48,367 nucleotides of DNA from Belliella filtrata (GCF_022549775.1 NZ_JAKZGP010000040.1:1-48367), one strand, 5' to 3'. Numbered from the stretch's first letter, positions 38,148-46,583 are shown. The notes: generated by a model from the letters alone, not told the origin. Translations and numbers: made by a program.

Positions 38148-39521
38148 ATGATTAAAAAACTAAAGTATAAAATACTAACCTTTACTGTCCTAATTGCTAT
38201 AATTGGCATTGCCCAAACCAAAGCCCAAAATCCAATCATTCAGACTGCTTACACAGCAGATCCTGCACCATTGGTTTACAATGATAAAGTCTACCTATAT
38301 ACTTCACACGATGAAGATGGATCGACTTGGTTTACCATGAACGACTGGAGATTATATACCACAGAGGATATGGTAAACTGGACAGATCATGGAGCCATAT
38401 TGTCTTACAAGGATTTTTCATGGGGTAAAATGAACGCTTGGGCACCACAGTGTATTGAGCGAGACGGTAAGTTTTATATGTATGTACCGATTACCGATAG
38501 GAACAATAAAAACGGAATAGGTGTAGCAGTATCGGATAGTCCATATGGGCCATTTATTGATCCATTGGGTAAGCCTTTGATAAGCAATAGTATGGCTGAT
38601 ATTGACCCAACAGCATTTGTAGACGATGATGGACAAGCTTACTTGATGTGGGGAAATCCAGTGTGTCATTATGTCAAATTGAACGAAGACATGATCTCAC
38701 TTGATGGTGAAGTTGGAGAATTTCCAAATACTATTGAGTCCTTTGGGAAAAGGAAAGCTGATGACCCTAAGAGGCCTACTACCTACGAAGAAGGTCCTTG
38801 GCTTTATAAGCGAAATGGTATCTATTATCTACTTTTTGCCGCGGGTGAGTTACCAGAGCATCTGGGTTACTCTATGAGCGATAGTCCGACAGGACCATGG
38901 GAATACAAAGGGGTGCTAATGCCATCAGAAGGGAGAAGCTTCACGAATCATCCAGGAATTATTGATTACAAAGGAAAAACATACCTCTTCTATCACAATG
39001 GAGCTTTACCTGGAGGAAGTGGCTTTACCCGATCAGTTGCTGTGGAAGAAGTGACTTTCAATGAAGATGGTACAATAGTTCCCATGAAAATGACAGAAGG
39101 AATCACTAAAAGCATAGGATCTGTCAATCCTTATGTGAAAAATGAAGCTGAAATGATTGCTTGGTCAGAAGGTGTTAAAGCAAAGAGCAATGAGGTAGTG
39201 GGGAATTTTATCACAGCCACACGAAATGATGCTTTCACCAAAGTTGTAGGAGTTGATTTTCGAGATAGCGGAGCTACCAGATTCACTGCACGCGTAGGCA
39301 CTACCCACAATGGCGATGTGAATATGGAAGTGAGGTTGGGCAGTAAAGATGGAAAGCTTCTGACAACAGTAAAAGTTCCGCTCACTGGAGGAGACGACAG
39401 GTGGTCCTTGGTAAATACAGAGGTGGAGCAGTTGAGCGGTGTACATGACCTGTATTTTGTGTTCAAAGGAAAAGCACCAAGTAATATCATGTATTTTGAT
39501 TATTGGACATTTGGAAAGTGA
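38148..39521 (+). CDS. GH43-CBM6 arabinofuranosidase/xylosidase, paralogue
   Basis: A 457-residue secreted enzyme with signal peptide ending QTKA/Q (residue 26-27). Base Asp in [11 protein letters not shown], modulator Asp in [20 protein letters not shown], acid Glu in [13 protein letters not shown]6-like module about 325-457 ([17 protein letters not shown] to MYFDYWTF). It is a clear paralogue of 36552, with a longer loop ([19 protein letters not shown], about residues 188-206) before the acid Glu that may change substrate access. It probably has its own promoter because a 234-bp gap precedes it. Removes arabinose or xylose from xylan fragments by inference. Confidence 0.88.
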   Translation: MIKKLKYKILTFTVLIAIIGIAQTKAQNPIIQTAYTADPAPLVYNDKVYLYTSHDEDGSTWFTMNDWRLYTTEDMVNWTDHGAILSYKDFSWGKMNAWAPQCIERDGKFYMYVPITDRNNKNGIGVAVSDSPYGPFIDPLGKPLISNSMADIDPTAFVDDDGQAYLMWGNPVCHYVKLNEDMISLDGEVGEFPNTIESFGKRKADDPKRPTTYEEGPWLYKRNGIYYLLFAAGELPEHLGYSMSDSPTGPWEYKGVLMPSEGRSFTNHPGIIDYKGKTYLFYHNGALPGGSGFTRSVAVEEVTFNEDGTIVPMKMTEGITKSIGSVNPYVKNEAEMIAWSEGVKAKSNEVVGNFITATRNDAFTKVVGVDFRDSGATRFTARVGTTHNGDVNMEVRLGSKDGKLLTTVKVPLTGGDDRWSLVNTEVEQLSGVHDLYFVFKGKAPSNIMYFDYWTFGK

Positions 39522-39609
39522 TTGTAGATTAGAGATTGAAATATTTGAAGAAATTGTCTGCCTTGGGGGATTTAATATTTAATGATTGCAATAAAACTAT
39601 ATTCTCCTT

Positions 39610-39629
39610 GGTTTGTGTCCTCACAAACC
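39610..39629. repeat. TCCT/AGGA-loop hairpin, copy 3
   Basis: GGTTTGTG-TCCT-CACAAACC, a perfect 8-bp stem and the best-preserved copy. Confidence 0.7.
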
Positions 39630-39696
39630 AATCGAACTGGCAATAGGACAATAGACAAATTAAAAGATTATAAGTATCCGCTATGTTTCGCTTTGG

Positions 39697-39712
39697 TCTG
39701 TGTCCTCACAGA
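39697..39712. repeat. TCCT/AGGA-loop hairpin, copy 4
   Basis: TCTGTG-TCCT-CACAGA. Relative to copy 3 both arms have changed (T to C and A to G) so pairing is kept. Flanks TTTGG and TCAATC match copy 3. Confidence 0.68.
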
Positions 39713-39782
39713 TCAATCAAATTGATAGATTGAAATATGGATGAAATTCCAAAAAAACAATTAACCCAAAACACCTAAAATA

Positions 39783-40910
39783 ATGAAAATCAATAAAAAA
39801 ACATCATGGGCCTTTATGGCTTTGGTCTTAATTGCCTGGAGCTGTGCAGACCCAGGGGAAGTATCTCCTGAATTGAATGATCCTGATGATGAGGATATGG
39901 GAGAAATTGCCATTCCACTTAAAGAGTTGTTTGAAGCTTATTTTCCAATCGGTGCTGCAGTTACTCCTCAGCAGGCTACCGCATCAAGCCCGCATGGTCA
40001 AGCCTTACAGACGCATTTTTCCAGTTTGACAGCAGAGAATGTGATGAAGCCTGATGCACTTCAGCGTGTCAAAGGTCAATACACTTGGACCAACGCTGAT
40101 CAAATTGTTCAGTTTGCCAAGGATAACAACATGAAAGTTAGAGGGCATACTTTGACTTGGCATTCACAGTCTCCTGACTGGATGTTTTATGACGAAAACG
40201 GAGACTTACATACTCCAGAAGTTGCTATGAAACAATTGGAAGAGCATATTACTACTGTGGTGTCTCGTTACAAAGGGGATGTGTATGCTTGGGATGTGGT
40301 GAATGAGGCCATGTTCGATTGGGATCCGAATGGTCAGATTATTTATAGGGAGGATTCTCCATGGTTTAAAATCATGGGGCCGGCTTACATAGATTCAGCA
40401 TTTGTGTATGCCAGAAGGGCGGATCCAGATGCCAAGTTGTTTTACAATGACTACAATTCAATTTTTAGTTGGAAAAGAAACAAAATATATGATTTGGTTA
40501 AGAGGTTGAAGGATAATGGTATTCCAATTGATGGTATTGGTTTGCAGGGGCATTGGTCAGTGAATACGTCTGAAGCTGATATAAGGACTACTTTGGATTT
40601 GTTTAGAACTTTGGATGTGGAAATTCAAATTACTGAACTTGATTTGCCAGTATATACCTCAAATGATGAGGCTGATTCAGAAGTTTACACAAGTACATTT
40701 TCATTTAGACAAAAAGTAGCTTATTCTATGATATTCAATGTGCTATTAGATTATAGCGATATCATTACGAATGTTACATTTTGGGGAATAGGAGATGATC
40801 ATACATGGTTAGATAAGCCTGGCCGAAAAGCGTTTCCTTTTTTATTAGATGAAGAGCTCCAGCCAAAACCAGTATATTTTGAAGTACAGAACTTGGTTCT
40901 AAACCGATAA
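39783..40910 (+). CDS. Endo-1,4-beta-xylanase, GH10 lipoprotein, second active copy
   Basis: A 375-residue retaining xylanase. Lipobox IAWSC (Cys21), then an acidic linker (NDPDDEDMGE, about 32-41), which is common in surface-exported Bacteroidota lipoproteins. GH10 domain about 48-373 with TAENVMKP, RGHTLTWHSQ (120-129), acid/base E175 in AWDVVNEA, nucleophile E285 in QITELDLPV and FWGIGDDHTWLD. All catalytic residues are present. It differs clearly from the GH10 at 18465 and so may prefer other chain lengths or decorations. Single gene with 261 bp before and 130 bp after it; probably surface-exposed. Confidence 0.95.
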   Translation: MKINKKTSWAFMALVLIAWSCADPGEVSPELNDPDDEDMGEIAIPLKELFEAYFPIGAAVTPQQATASSPHGQALQTHFSSLTAENVMKPDALQRVKGQYTWTNADQIVQFAKDNNMKVRGHTLTWHSQSPDWMFYDENGDLHTPEVAMKQLEEHITTVVSRYKGDVYAWDVVNEAMFDWDPNGQIIYREDSPWFKIMGPAYIDSAFVYARRADPDAKLFYNDYNSIFSWKRNKIYDLVKRLKDNGIPIDGIGLQGHWSVNTSEADIRTTLDLFRTLDVEIQITELDLPVYTSNDEADSEVYTSTFSFRQKVAYSMIFNVLLDYSDIITNVTFWGIGDDHTWLDKPGRKAFPFLLDEELQPKPVYFEVQNLVLNR

Positions 40911-40950
40911 AATTACTATCCCAAAAAATAGTTTAAGGTAATGCATAGGG

Positions 40951-40983
40951 TTTTGCAATCGTGTGCGTAGAATTTTACAATCG
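40951..40983 (+). promoter_or_regulatory. Direct repeat TTTTRCAATCG, two helical turns apart (candidate operator)
   Basis: TTTTGCAATCG (40951-40961) and TTTTACAATCG (40973-40983) differ at one base and start 22 bp apart, i.e. on the same DNA face. They lie 57 bp upstream of the oxidoreductase ATG. The pattern suits a dimeric activator such as an AraC-type protein; no regulator is encoded nearby. Confidence 0.4.
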
Positions 40984-41040
40984 GTTTCTATTTGAATGTA
41001 TTAAGCAGTATTTTGGGGGTTAAACTATAATTGAATCAAG

Positions 41041-42522
41041 ATGAAAGATAAATCCAATAAACCTAAACAATCAAAAGGCGACAAAAGAAGAGATTTTCTT
41101 AAGAAAAGTGCTTTGGCATTTGGAGCATTCCATGTGATTCCTAGCCATGTATTATTTTCTAAACCAGAAATTAGAAATAAGGCTGGTGAGATAGTTCAGA
41201 TGGCATCAAAAGTCCCAAGTGATAGGGTCAATTTGGCATGTATAGGAATAGGAAATAGAGGGGAGCAAGTGATCAATGATTTTGATAGGACAGGTTATTC
41301 TAATGTTGTTGCACTTTGTGATGTAGATATGGGGGCACCACATACCACCAAAATCATGGATAAGCATGCTAAGGCTAAAAGGTACAAGGACTTTAGAGAT
41401 TTGTTCGATAAAAATGAGGTTGAATTTGATGCGGCGGTGATCTGTACACCAGACTTTTCTCACTTCCCAATCACCATGCATGCCATGGCATCAGGAAAGC
41501 CGGTTTACGTAGAAAAGCCGATGGCCAGAACATTCCAGGAGGTGGAGTTGATGATGAAAGCTGCCAAAAAGTATGATGTAATCACACAAATGGGTAATCA
41601 AGGACATTCTGAAGCCAATGCATTTCAATTCAAAGCTTGGGTGGATGCTGGGATCATCAAAGACGTAAAAAACATCTCTTGTCACATGAACAGCAGAAGA
41701 AGATGGCATGGATGGGATACTTCAAAGACTACTTATCCAGCAGCAGAGCCAATCCCTGAAACCTTAGATTGGGACTTGTGGCTTACAACTGCAGAACATC
41801 ATGATTACAATAAGGATTTTGCCAATGGTCAATGGAGATGTTGGTATGAATTCGGAATGGGTGCTTTAGGAGACTGGGGTGCACATATCATGGATAGTTT
41901 TCACAGGTATTTGGACTTAGGTTTGCCAGAAGAAATCAATGCTGTCAAGCTTGATGGTCACAATCCGCTATTCTACCCACAAGCCACTACATTGGATTTC
42001 AAATTCCCAAAAAGAAAGAAAATGCCAGCACTTACAGTGACTTGGTATGATGGATTGGAAAATCTCCCACCACTTCCTGAAGGGTATGGATCATCTGAGC
42101 TAAGCTCTGATATACCCGCAGCTGGTACTGGACAGATTGAACAGAGAACATTGAATCCTGGGAAAATAATTTACGGCAAGGATCTTACTTTCAAAGGTGG
42201 ATCCCATGGAAGCACACTTTCGATCATACCTGAAGAAGCAGCCAATGACATGAAGAGCAGCCTTCCAGAAGTACCTGAAAGTTCATCAAACCATTTTGCC
42301 AACTTCCTATTGGCAGTGAAAGGAGAGGAAAAGACAAGGTCTCCATTTGAAGTAACTGGCCCACTTAGCCAAGTATTCTCTTTAGGGGTTCTTGCTCAGC
42401 AATTGAATGCTAACCTCAAGTTTGACAGAAAGAAAAAAGTAATCACGAACAATAAAGTAGCCAACGAGCTACTCACAGGAACCCCTCCAAGAAAAGGTTG
42501 GGAAGAGTATTATAAATTGTGA
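41041..42522 (+). CDS. Tat-exported Gfo/Idh/MocA-family oxidoreductase
   Basis: A 493-residue NAD(P)-dependent sugar oxidoreductase. N-terminal twin-arginine signal: KRRDFLKKSALAFGAF (residues 15-30), indicating folding and cofactor loading in the cytosol before export to the periplasm. Rossmann domain from about residue 62 with ACIGIGNRGEQ, then CTPDFSHF, the catalytic-type VYVEKPMA motif (Lys), and MGNQGHS. The C-terminal domain ends with the family tail GTPPRKGWEEYYKL. Substrate not evident. Relatives act on glycosides and inositols, and some belong to oxidation-assisted (3-keto) glycoside cleavage. It sits between a GH10 gene and an esterase gene, so it probably modifies a xylan-derived sugar; this is inference. 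Confidence 0.85.
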   Translation: MKDKSNKPKQSKGDKRRDFLKKSALAFGAFHVIPSHVLFSKPEIRNKAGEIVQMASKVPSDRVNLACIGIGNRGEQVINDFDRTGYSNVVALCDVDMGAPHTTKIMDKHAKAKRYKDFRDLFDKNEVEFDAAVICTPDFSHFPITMHAMASGKPVYVEKPMARTFQEVELMMKAAKKYDVITQMGNQGHSEANAFQFKAWVDAGIIKDVKNISCHMNSRRRWHGWDTSKTTYPAAEPIPETLDWDLWLTTAEHHDYNKDFANGQWRCWYEFGMGALGDWGAHIMDSFHRYLDLGLPEEINAVKLDGHNPLFYPQATTLDFKFPKRKKMPALTVTWYDGLENLPPLPEGYGSSELSSDIPAAGTGQIEQRTLNPGKIIYGKDLTFKGGSHGSTLSIIPEEAANDMKSSLPEVPESSSNHFANFLLAVKGEEKTRSPFEVTGPLSQVFSLGVLAQQLNANLKFDRKKKVITNNKVANELLTGTPPRKGWEEYYKL

Positions 42523-42568
42523 GAAGCGAGATGCTAGAGATGAGAAGCGACAGACCTCTTTTATAGAC

Positions 42569-42601
42569 AACCTTTGAGGTTTCCTAAAACCTCGAAGGTT
42601 T
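42569..42601 (+). terminator. Hairpin after the oxidoreductase gene (AAACCT/AGGTTT palindromes)
   Basis: AACCTTTGAGGTTT (42569-42582) pairs with AAACCTCGAAGGTT (42587-42600) at 13 of 14 positions around a CCTA loop. Each arm is itself a small palindrome (AACCT-TTG-AGGTT, AAACCT-CGA-AGGTTT), so alternative folds exist. No strong T-run follows; it may terminate or stabilise the mRNA. Confidence 0.4.
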
Positions 42602-42812
42602 ACATATAGAAGCAAGAAGCAAGAAACAAGAGACAAGGAAAAAGTGTCAAGTAATTTCAGGACGCGACAAAGATTCTAGAATCGACCTTTCCTATTAAAT
42701 CTAATCCCGAAAGCTATCAGGACAAAAATCTAAAACAACCCTCCCTTGGTGTCTTAGTACCTTCGTGGGAAAAAATTAATACAATCAACAATAAAAAAAA
42801 CTATCACTTTGG

Positions 42813-42828
42813 TTTGTGTACTCACAGA
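42813..42828. repeat. TCCT/AGGA-loop hairpin, copy 5
   Basis: TTTGTG-TACT-CACAGA, a 6-bp stem with one G-T pair. Flank GG/TCGAAACC resembles the other copies. A degenerate sixth copy lies at 42866-42885. Confidence 0.5.
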
Positions 42829-42978
42829 TCGAAACCTAATTCTTGGCCAGAGTTTTCTAACCCTTGATGTGTGTCTTCTCGAACCAATTAGTTGAAGAGT
42901 CTTAAAATACCAAACATTTGAAGTTCTTCATTTTTATTTAGATAATATAAAAACCTTAAACCTAACACCCAATAACCC

Positions 42979-43815
42979 ATGAAAGCACTAAAAACAACAG
43001 CCTTGATGCTCAGCTTGGCGCTTACAAATTTCGCATTTGGTCAGTCAGATCAGCTAATTGCGCCAGAAGGCTTTGATAAACCTGATACTAGTAAGCCTCA
43101 AGGGGAAGTCAAAGAGTTTAAGTATCCTTCCAAAACAGTTGGAGTGGATAGACAAGCAAATATCTATTTACCACCAAACTTTGATGCCAATGAAGCTTAT
43201 CCCGTATTATACTTGCTACATGGCATAGGTGGAGACGAGCGTGAATGGCTTGATCAAGGTAATCCGAACGTTATTCTTGATAACCTATATGCTTCAAATA
43301 AGGCAAAACCTATGATCATTGTGATCCCTAATGGTCGTGCCATGAAAAATGATAGGGCCGAAGGAGATATATTTGGAGCAGAACCAGTGAAGGCTTTTGC
43401 CACATTTGAAGAAGATTTGATTAAAGACCTGATTCCTTACATTGAGAAGGAATACAAAGTAAAGCCTGGAGTGGAAAATAGGGCTGTAGCTGGTCTTTCG
43501 ATGGGTGGAGGACAATCAATGAATTTTGGATTAGGCAATCCAGAGCATTTTGCGTGGGTTGGGGCATTCTCACCAGCTCCTAATACTAAGAGGGGAGAGG
43601 CATTACTTCCTAAGCCAGAGGTTACCAAATCAAACCTGAAGTTATTGTTTTTGAGTTGTGGAGATAAGGATAATCTGATGAATGTGTCAAATGGAGCTCA
43701 TGAGTTTTTGAATAGTAAGGGTATAACTCACACTTACAGGGTAATACCAGATCATCACCACAATTTTGAATACTGGAAAAATGAATTGTATTTCTTTGCG
43801 CAGGAGATATTTTAG
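42979..43815 (+). CDS. CE1-type esterase (feruloyl or acetyl xylan esterase)
   Basis: A 278-residue secreted alpha/beta-hydrolase of the esterase-D/CE1 group. Signal peptide ends FAFG/Q (residue 21-22). Oxyanion block YLLHGIGGDEREW (78-90), nucleophile S174 in AGLSMGGGQS, Asp in LSCGDKDNLM, and catalytic His in PDHHHNFEYW (near 260). Members of this group in xylan loci release ferulic acid or acetate from arabinoxylan. It is the last clear PUL gene and is followed by a factor-independent terminator (43832-43861). A 456-bp repeat-rich gap precedes it, so it is probably a separate transcript. Confidence 0.88.
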   Translation: MKALKTTALMLSLALTNFAFGQSDQLIAPEGFDKPDTSKPQGEVKEFKYPSKTVGVDRQANIYLPPNFDANEAYPVLYLLHGIGGDEREWLDQGNPNVILDNLYASNKAKPMIIVIPNGRAMKNDRAEGDIFGAEPVKAFATFEEDLIKDLIPYIEKEYKVKPGVENRAVAGLSMGGGQSMNFGLGNPEHFAWVGAFSPAPNTKRGEALLPKPEVTKSNLKLLFLSCGDKDNLMNVSNGAHEFLNSKGITHTYRVIPDHHHNFEYWKNELYFFAQEIF

Positions 43816-43831
43816 AAATCACATATTAAAT

Positions 43832-43861
43832 CCATGCTTCTTCTAAAGGCATGGGTTTTTT
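43832..43861 (+). terminator. Rho-independent terminator after the CE1 gene
   Basis: CCATGC (43832-43837) pairs with GCATGG (43849-43854), 11-nt loop, followed by GTTTTTT (43855-43861). It starts 17 bp after the stop codon. A standard terminator shape. Confidence 0.7.
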
Positions 43862-44087
43862 ATTTGAATAAATACCATGTTTGAAGCAATACAGTTCCCC
43901 TTTTCTTATAGGCTTTAAATTCAGTCCTAATAAATTGAAATAAGTATTCTGATAAATGCACAACTATTTCTTATGATGAACGGTTTTGGGTTAAATCGGA
44001 TTTTCATCTCATTAAGCTAAATTCACCTATAGTGTCAGATTGATAATTTTATTTCAATTCCTTCTAACCTTTTTACTCCAAATAATT

Positions 44088-45281
44088 ATGTCTACTGTTT
44101 TGAGATTATCCAATTTCCTTTTAACCATTAATCTGTTTATCAGCAGTTGTAGTCAAAAATCCACCAAAGTTGATCTGTTAGATGAGCCTGATGCTGAGCA
44201 TATTGTTACAGTTAATTTCGATAATAAGTCGGAAATAAAGTATGAGGATTACATTGAGTTTGTCAAATATGTAAAGCTAGAGACAACCGATGAAAGTTTG
44301 ATTGGTGCTGTAGATAAATTGCTTTTTGATGATGATATGATTTTTGTAATTGATAAGCAAGTCACCAAATCAATATTCGTATTTGATGACAAAGGGAAAT
44401 TTATGCATAAGATTCATGCCGTAGGGGATGGTCCAGATAAATATTTCTCTATTCTAGACGTTTCTTTGGATGTTACGAATAAGCTCATTTGCTTAGTAGA
44501 TTTGGATGGGCGAAGGATAAAATTTTATACGTATGAAGGAGATTTTATAGAAAATCTTCGAATGCCTTTTTTGTTTAGTTCCATGATTCATTTGACAGAT
44601 GATCAATTTGTTTTTAACTCAGGGTTGTCAGCCAATCAGGATAAAGAAGAAATTGATGGATACTCTTTGGTGGTAGCTGATATGGAAGGTAAAGTAAGTT
44701 ACAAAGCGTTCGAAGACAGGAATCACAATTTTTCTTTTTCAATACATGATCCTTTACAGAATTCTGGTTCGGATATTTTCTACAATCCTCGTTATAGTAA
44801 TGTGATTTATTCCATAAGTCAGGAGGGTGCATCACCTTTTTATAAGATTGATATGGGGATTCATGCTTTTCCTCAGGAGCGCTTGCCTAGCATCAATACG
44901 CAAGAATATTTGGAGATGGATGCCAATAAAAGTTTTGTTAATGGATACATCAGTTTGAAAGATGGAGCTATGTTTATCATTTTTGGTGATAAACAGGTTT
45001 TTAATGTTTTATATTCCAAAGAATCAGGTAATTCGATTTCTTTGTTGAGACCTGTATTTAACCACTTTTCCCATTCCCTGTTTAGCTCTAACGGTTCCGC
45101 TTCTTATTTCCATTATTTTGATCAGTCCATCGTGACTGTGTCTTGGCCGGATGTAGTTCTTATGTTAGGTGAAATCTCTCCCAAATCTGGGAGGGAGGAA
45201 TCGGGATTGGACCAATTATTAGAGGGGATAGATAAATCAAGTAACCCTGTCTTGAGCTTTTTTAATTTGAAGAGTTTTTAA
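44088..45281 (+). CDS. Six-bladed beta-propeller lipoprotein (BF3164/NHL-like)
   Basis: A 397-residue lipoprotein. The start is ATG 44088, giving lipobox LFISSC (Cys21); a TTG start 16 codons upstream would disrupt the signal. After a short linker come repeated beta-propeller blades of the type KSIFVFDDKGKFMHKI and RIKFYTYEGDFIENL, typical of the 6-bladed propeller lipoproteins common in Bacteroidota, often in tandem sets. No enzyme motif. Function unknown; these proteins may bind peptides or glycans at the outer membrane. It is the first of three such genes and the most diverged of them. It lies beyond the terminator at 43832, so it probably does not belong to the xylan operon. Confidence 0.72.
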   Translation: MSTVLRLSNFLLTINLFISSCSQKSTKVDLLDEPDAEHIVTVNFDNKSEIKYEDYIEFVKYVKLETTDESLIGAVDKLLFDDDMIFVIDKQVTKSIFVFDDKGKFMHKIHAVGDGPDKYFSILDVSLDVTNKLICLVDLDGRRIKFYTYEGDFIENLRMPFLFSSMIHLTDDQFVFNSGLSANQDKEEIDGYSLVVADMEGKVSYKAFEDRNHNFSFSIHDPLQNSGSDIFYNPRYSNVIYSISQEGASPFYKIDMGIHAFPQERLPSINTQEYLEMDANKSFVNGYISLKDGAMFIIFGDKQVFNVLYSKESGNSISLLRPVFNHFSHSLFSSNGSASYFHYFDQSIVTVSWPDVVLMLGEISPKSGREESGLDQLLEGIDKSSNPVLSFFNLKSF

Positions 45282-45319
45282 TAGCATGTTTCACCTATCA
45301 AAAATCCAAAAACAATCAA

Positions 45320-46564
45320 ATGAAATATTCAAGAATATCGGTTAGGGACATTGTTATAAGGTGTTGTTTGTCTAGCGTAATGCTGTTTCAGGCTTGCGAC
45401 AGTTCAAATGATGGAGTGGAGTATACAAATGAATTTTATGGGGATGCAGAGATCATCAGGATAGATCCTAAAAACGATATAGATGAGGAGTATTCTATGA
45501 AAGCATCGCTAATCGTGTCGAGTATAGATTATTATCCGCTTACCTTGCCAGGAGATATGATTATAGGCGAGATAGAGAAAATGATTCATCATAATGGACA
45601 TGTTTATATTTTCGATCGGCATACAGAATCCATTTTTATATTTAATGATGAGGGTGAATTTATAAATGCTATCCAAAGTAAAGGTGAAGGGCCAGAAGAA
45701 TATGGAGATATCAAAGACTTTGAGGTTGATAGAAGTTCAGGGAATGTTTTAATTTATTCACCGAGAAGTCAAAAAATTCTGCGCTATACGATCACAGGAG
45801 AGTTTTTTGGAGCTATAAATAATAAGATTCAACATACCTCATTTTTTCCAATTAGTGATTCTAAAATAGCTATCTATAATTCCAGACTATCAAATGGACA
45901 TGTCTTTGAAAGAACTTTCCCTATTCAACCTAGATTTATTATTGCAAATGATGAGGAGGAAGTCGAAAAGCAAGATTTGGAGACAGCTTATCGTGAACAA
46001 TTGCTGATGTTCCCTTTTTCTGACTTTGGTTTTTACCAAATAGGAGACTCTCTGAGGCTGATGGATTCAATCAACTCCGTGATATATAGAGTTGATCTTT
46101 TAGAGGGGAGAGTGTACCCAAGATTTATTGTTGATTTTGCTTATGATAACCCTCCAAGGCTATACGATATGGATGACAAAGAGCTTTCATTATTTATGGA
46201 TAAATTTAAAGAAAGCAGAAAAAAAGATTGGGCTTCGATTTACAAAGTATTTGAAAGCAAGGATCATCTATTTATTTCATATGGTTATGATGGACTAATG
46301 TATCGGGTCTTTTTTTCTAAGAGAACCAAGGAATTGGTTAATTCAAAACATGGATGGGTCAATGATATAGATAACTTTCCATTGCTGTCTGTTGAGACTG
46401 TTACTAATGATGGATACTTTTTAAGCTCTCTTACTTCAGATATGCTTTCTATGATGGTCACACATAATAAAAATTTGAGTTCCCAAAGAATTCTTGATTT
46501 GGAAAAAAGTCAAAGAGATGCGGAAAGCATAATTTTGGTAAAGTTTAGGTTGAAAGATTTTTGA
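45320..46564 (+). CDS. Six-bladed beta-propeller lipoprotein, tandem paralogue A
   Basis: A 414-residue lipoprotein with lipobox MLFQAC (Cys26). Blades include HVYIFDRHTESIFIFNDEG (about 93-111) and NVLIYSPRSQKILRYTITGEF. It is a close paralogue of the gene at 46755. Residues about 45-245 and the last 27 residues (RILDLEKSQRDAESIILVKF then RLKDF) are almost identical, whereas about 270-385 differ strongly. That mosaic points to duplication followed by diversification or gene conversion. Function unknown. It lies 38 bp after the previous propeller gene. Confidence 0.75.
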   Translation: MKYSRISVRDIVIRCCLSSVMLFQACDSSNDGVEYTNEFYGDAEIIRIDPKNDIDEEYSMKASLIVSSIDYYPLTLPGDMIIGEIEKMIHHNGHVYIFDRHTESIFIFNDEGEFINAIQSKGEGPEEYGDIKDFEVDRSSGNVLIYSPRSQKILRYTITGEFFGAINNKIQHTSFFPISDSKIAIYNSRLSNGHVFERTFPIQPRFIIANDEEEVEKQDLETAYREQLLMFPFSDFGFYQIGDSLRLMDSINSVIYRVDLLEGRVYPRFIVDFAYDNPPRLYDMDDKELSLFMDKFKESRKKDWASIYKVFESKDHLFISYGYDGLMYRVFFSKRTKELVNSKHGWVNDIDNFPLLSVETVTNDGYFLSSLTSDMLSMMVTHNKNLSSQRILDLEKSQRDAESIILVKFRLKDF

Positions 46565-46583
46565 TTTCAAAAAGAATGAAGAA

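Larger units (their letters stand above)
39522..39782. other. Intergenic region with two hairpin repeats
   Basis: 261 bp between a GH43-CBM6 gene and a GH10 gene. It holds two copies of the TCCT-loop hairpin family (39610-39629 and 39697-39712). No gene seen. Confidence 0.6.
42523..42978. other. Intergenic region rich in decayed repeats
   Basis: 456 bp without a gene. It contains an alternating AAACCT/AGGTTT hairpin (42569-42601), purine-rich near-repeats built on GAAGCAAGAA/GAAACAAGAGAC (about 42608-42640), a CTTGGTGTCTTAGTACCTTC stretch near 42753-42772, and two copies of the TCCT-type hairpin, one fair (42813-42828) and one degenerate (42866-42885). Confidence 0.5.

Noticed and set aside
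42608-42640. Possible CRISPR-like or tandem array (GAAGCAAGAAGCAAGAAACAAG)
   Set aside because: Purine-rich imperfect repeats with no spacers; no cas genes in the window.
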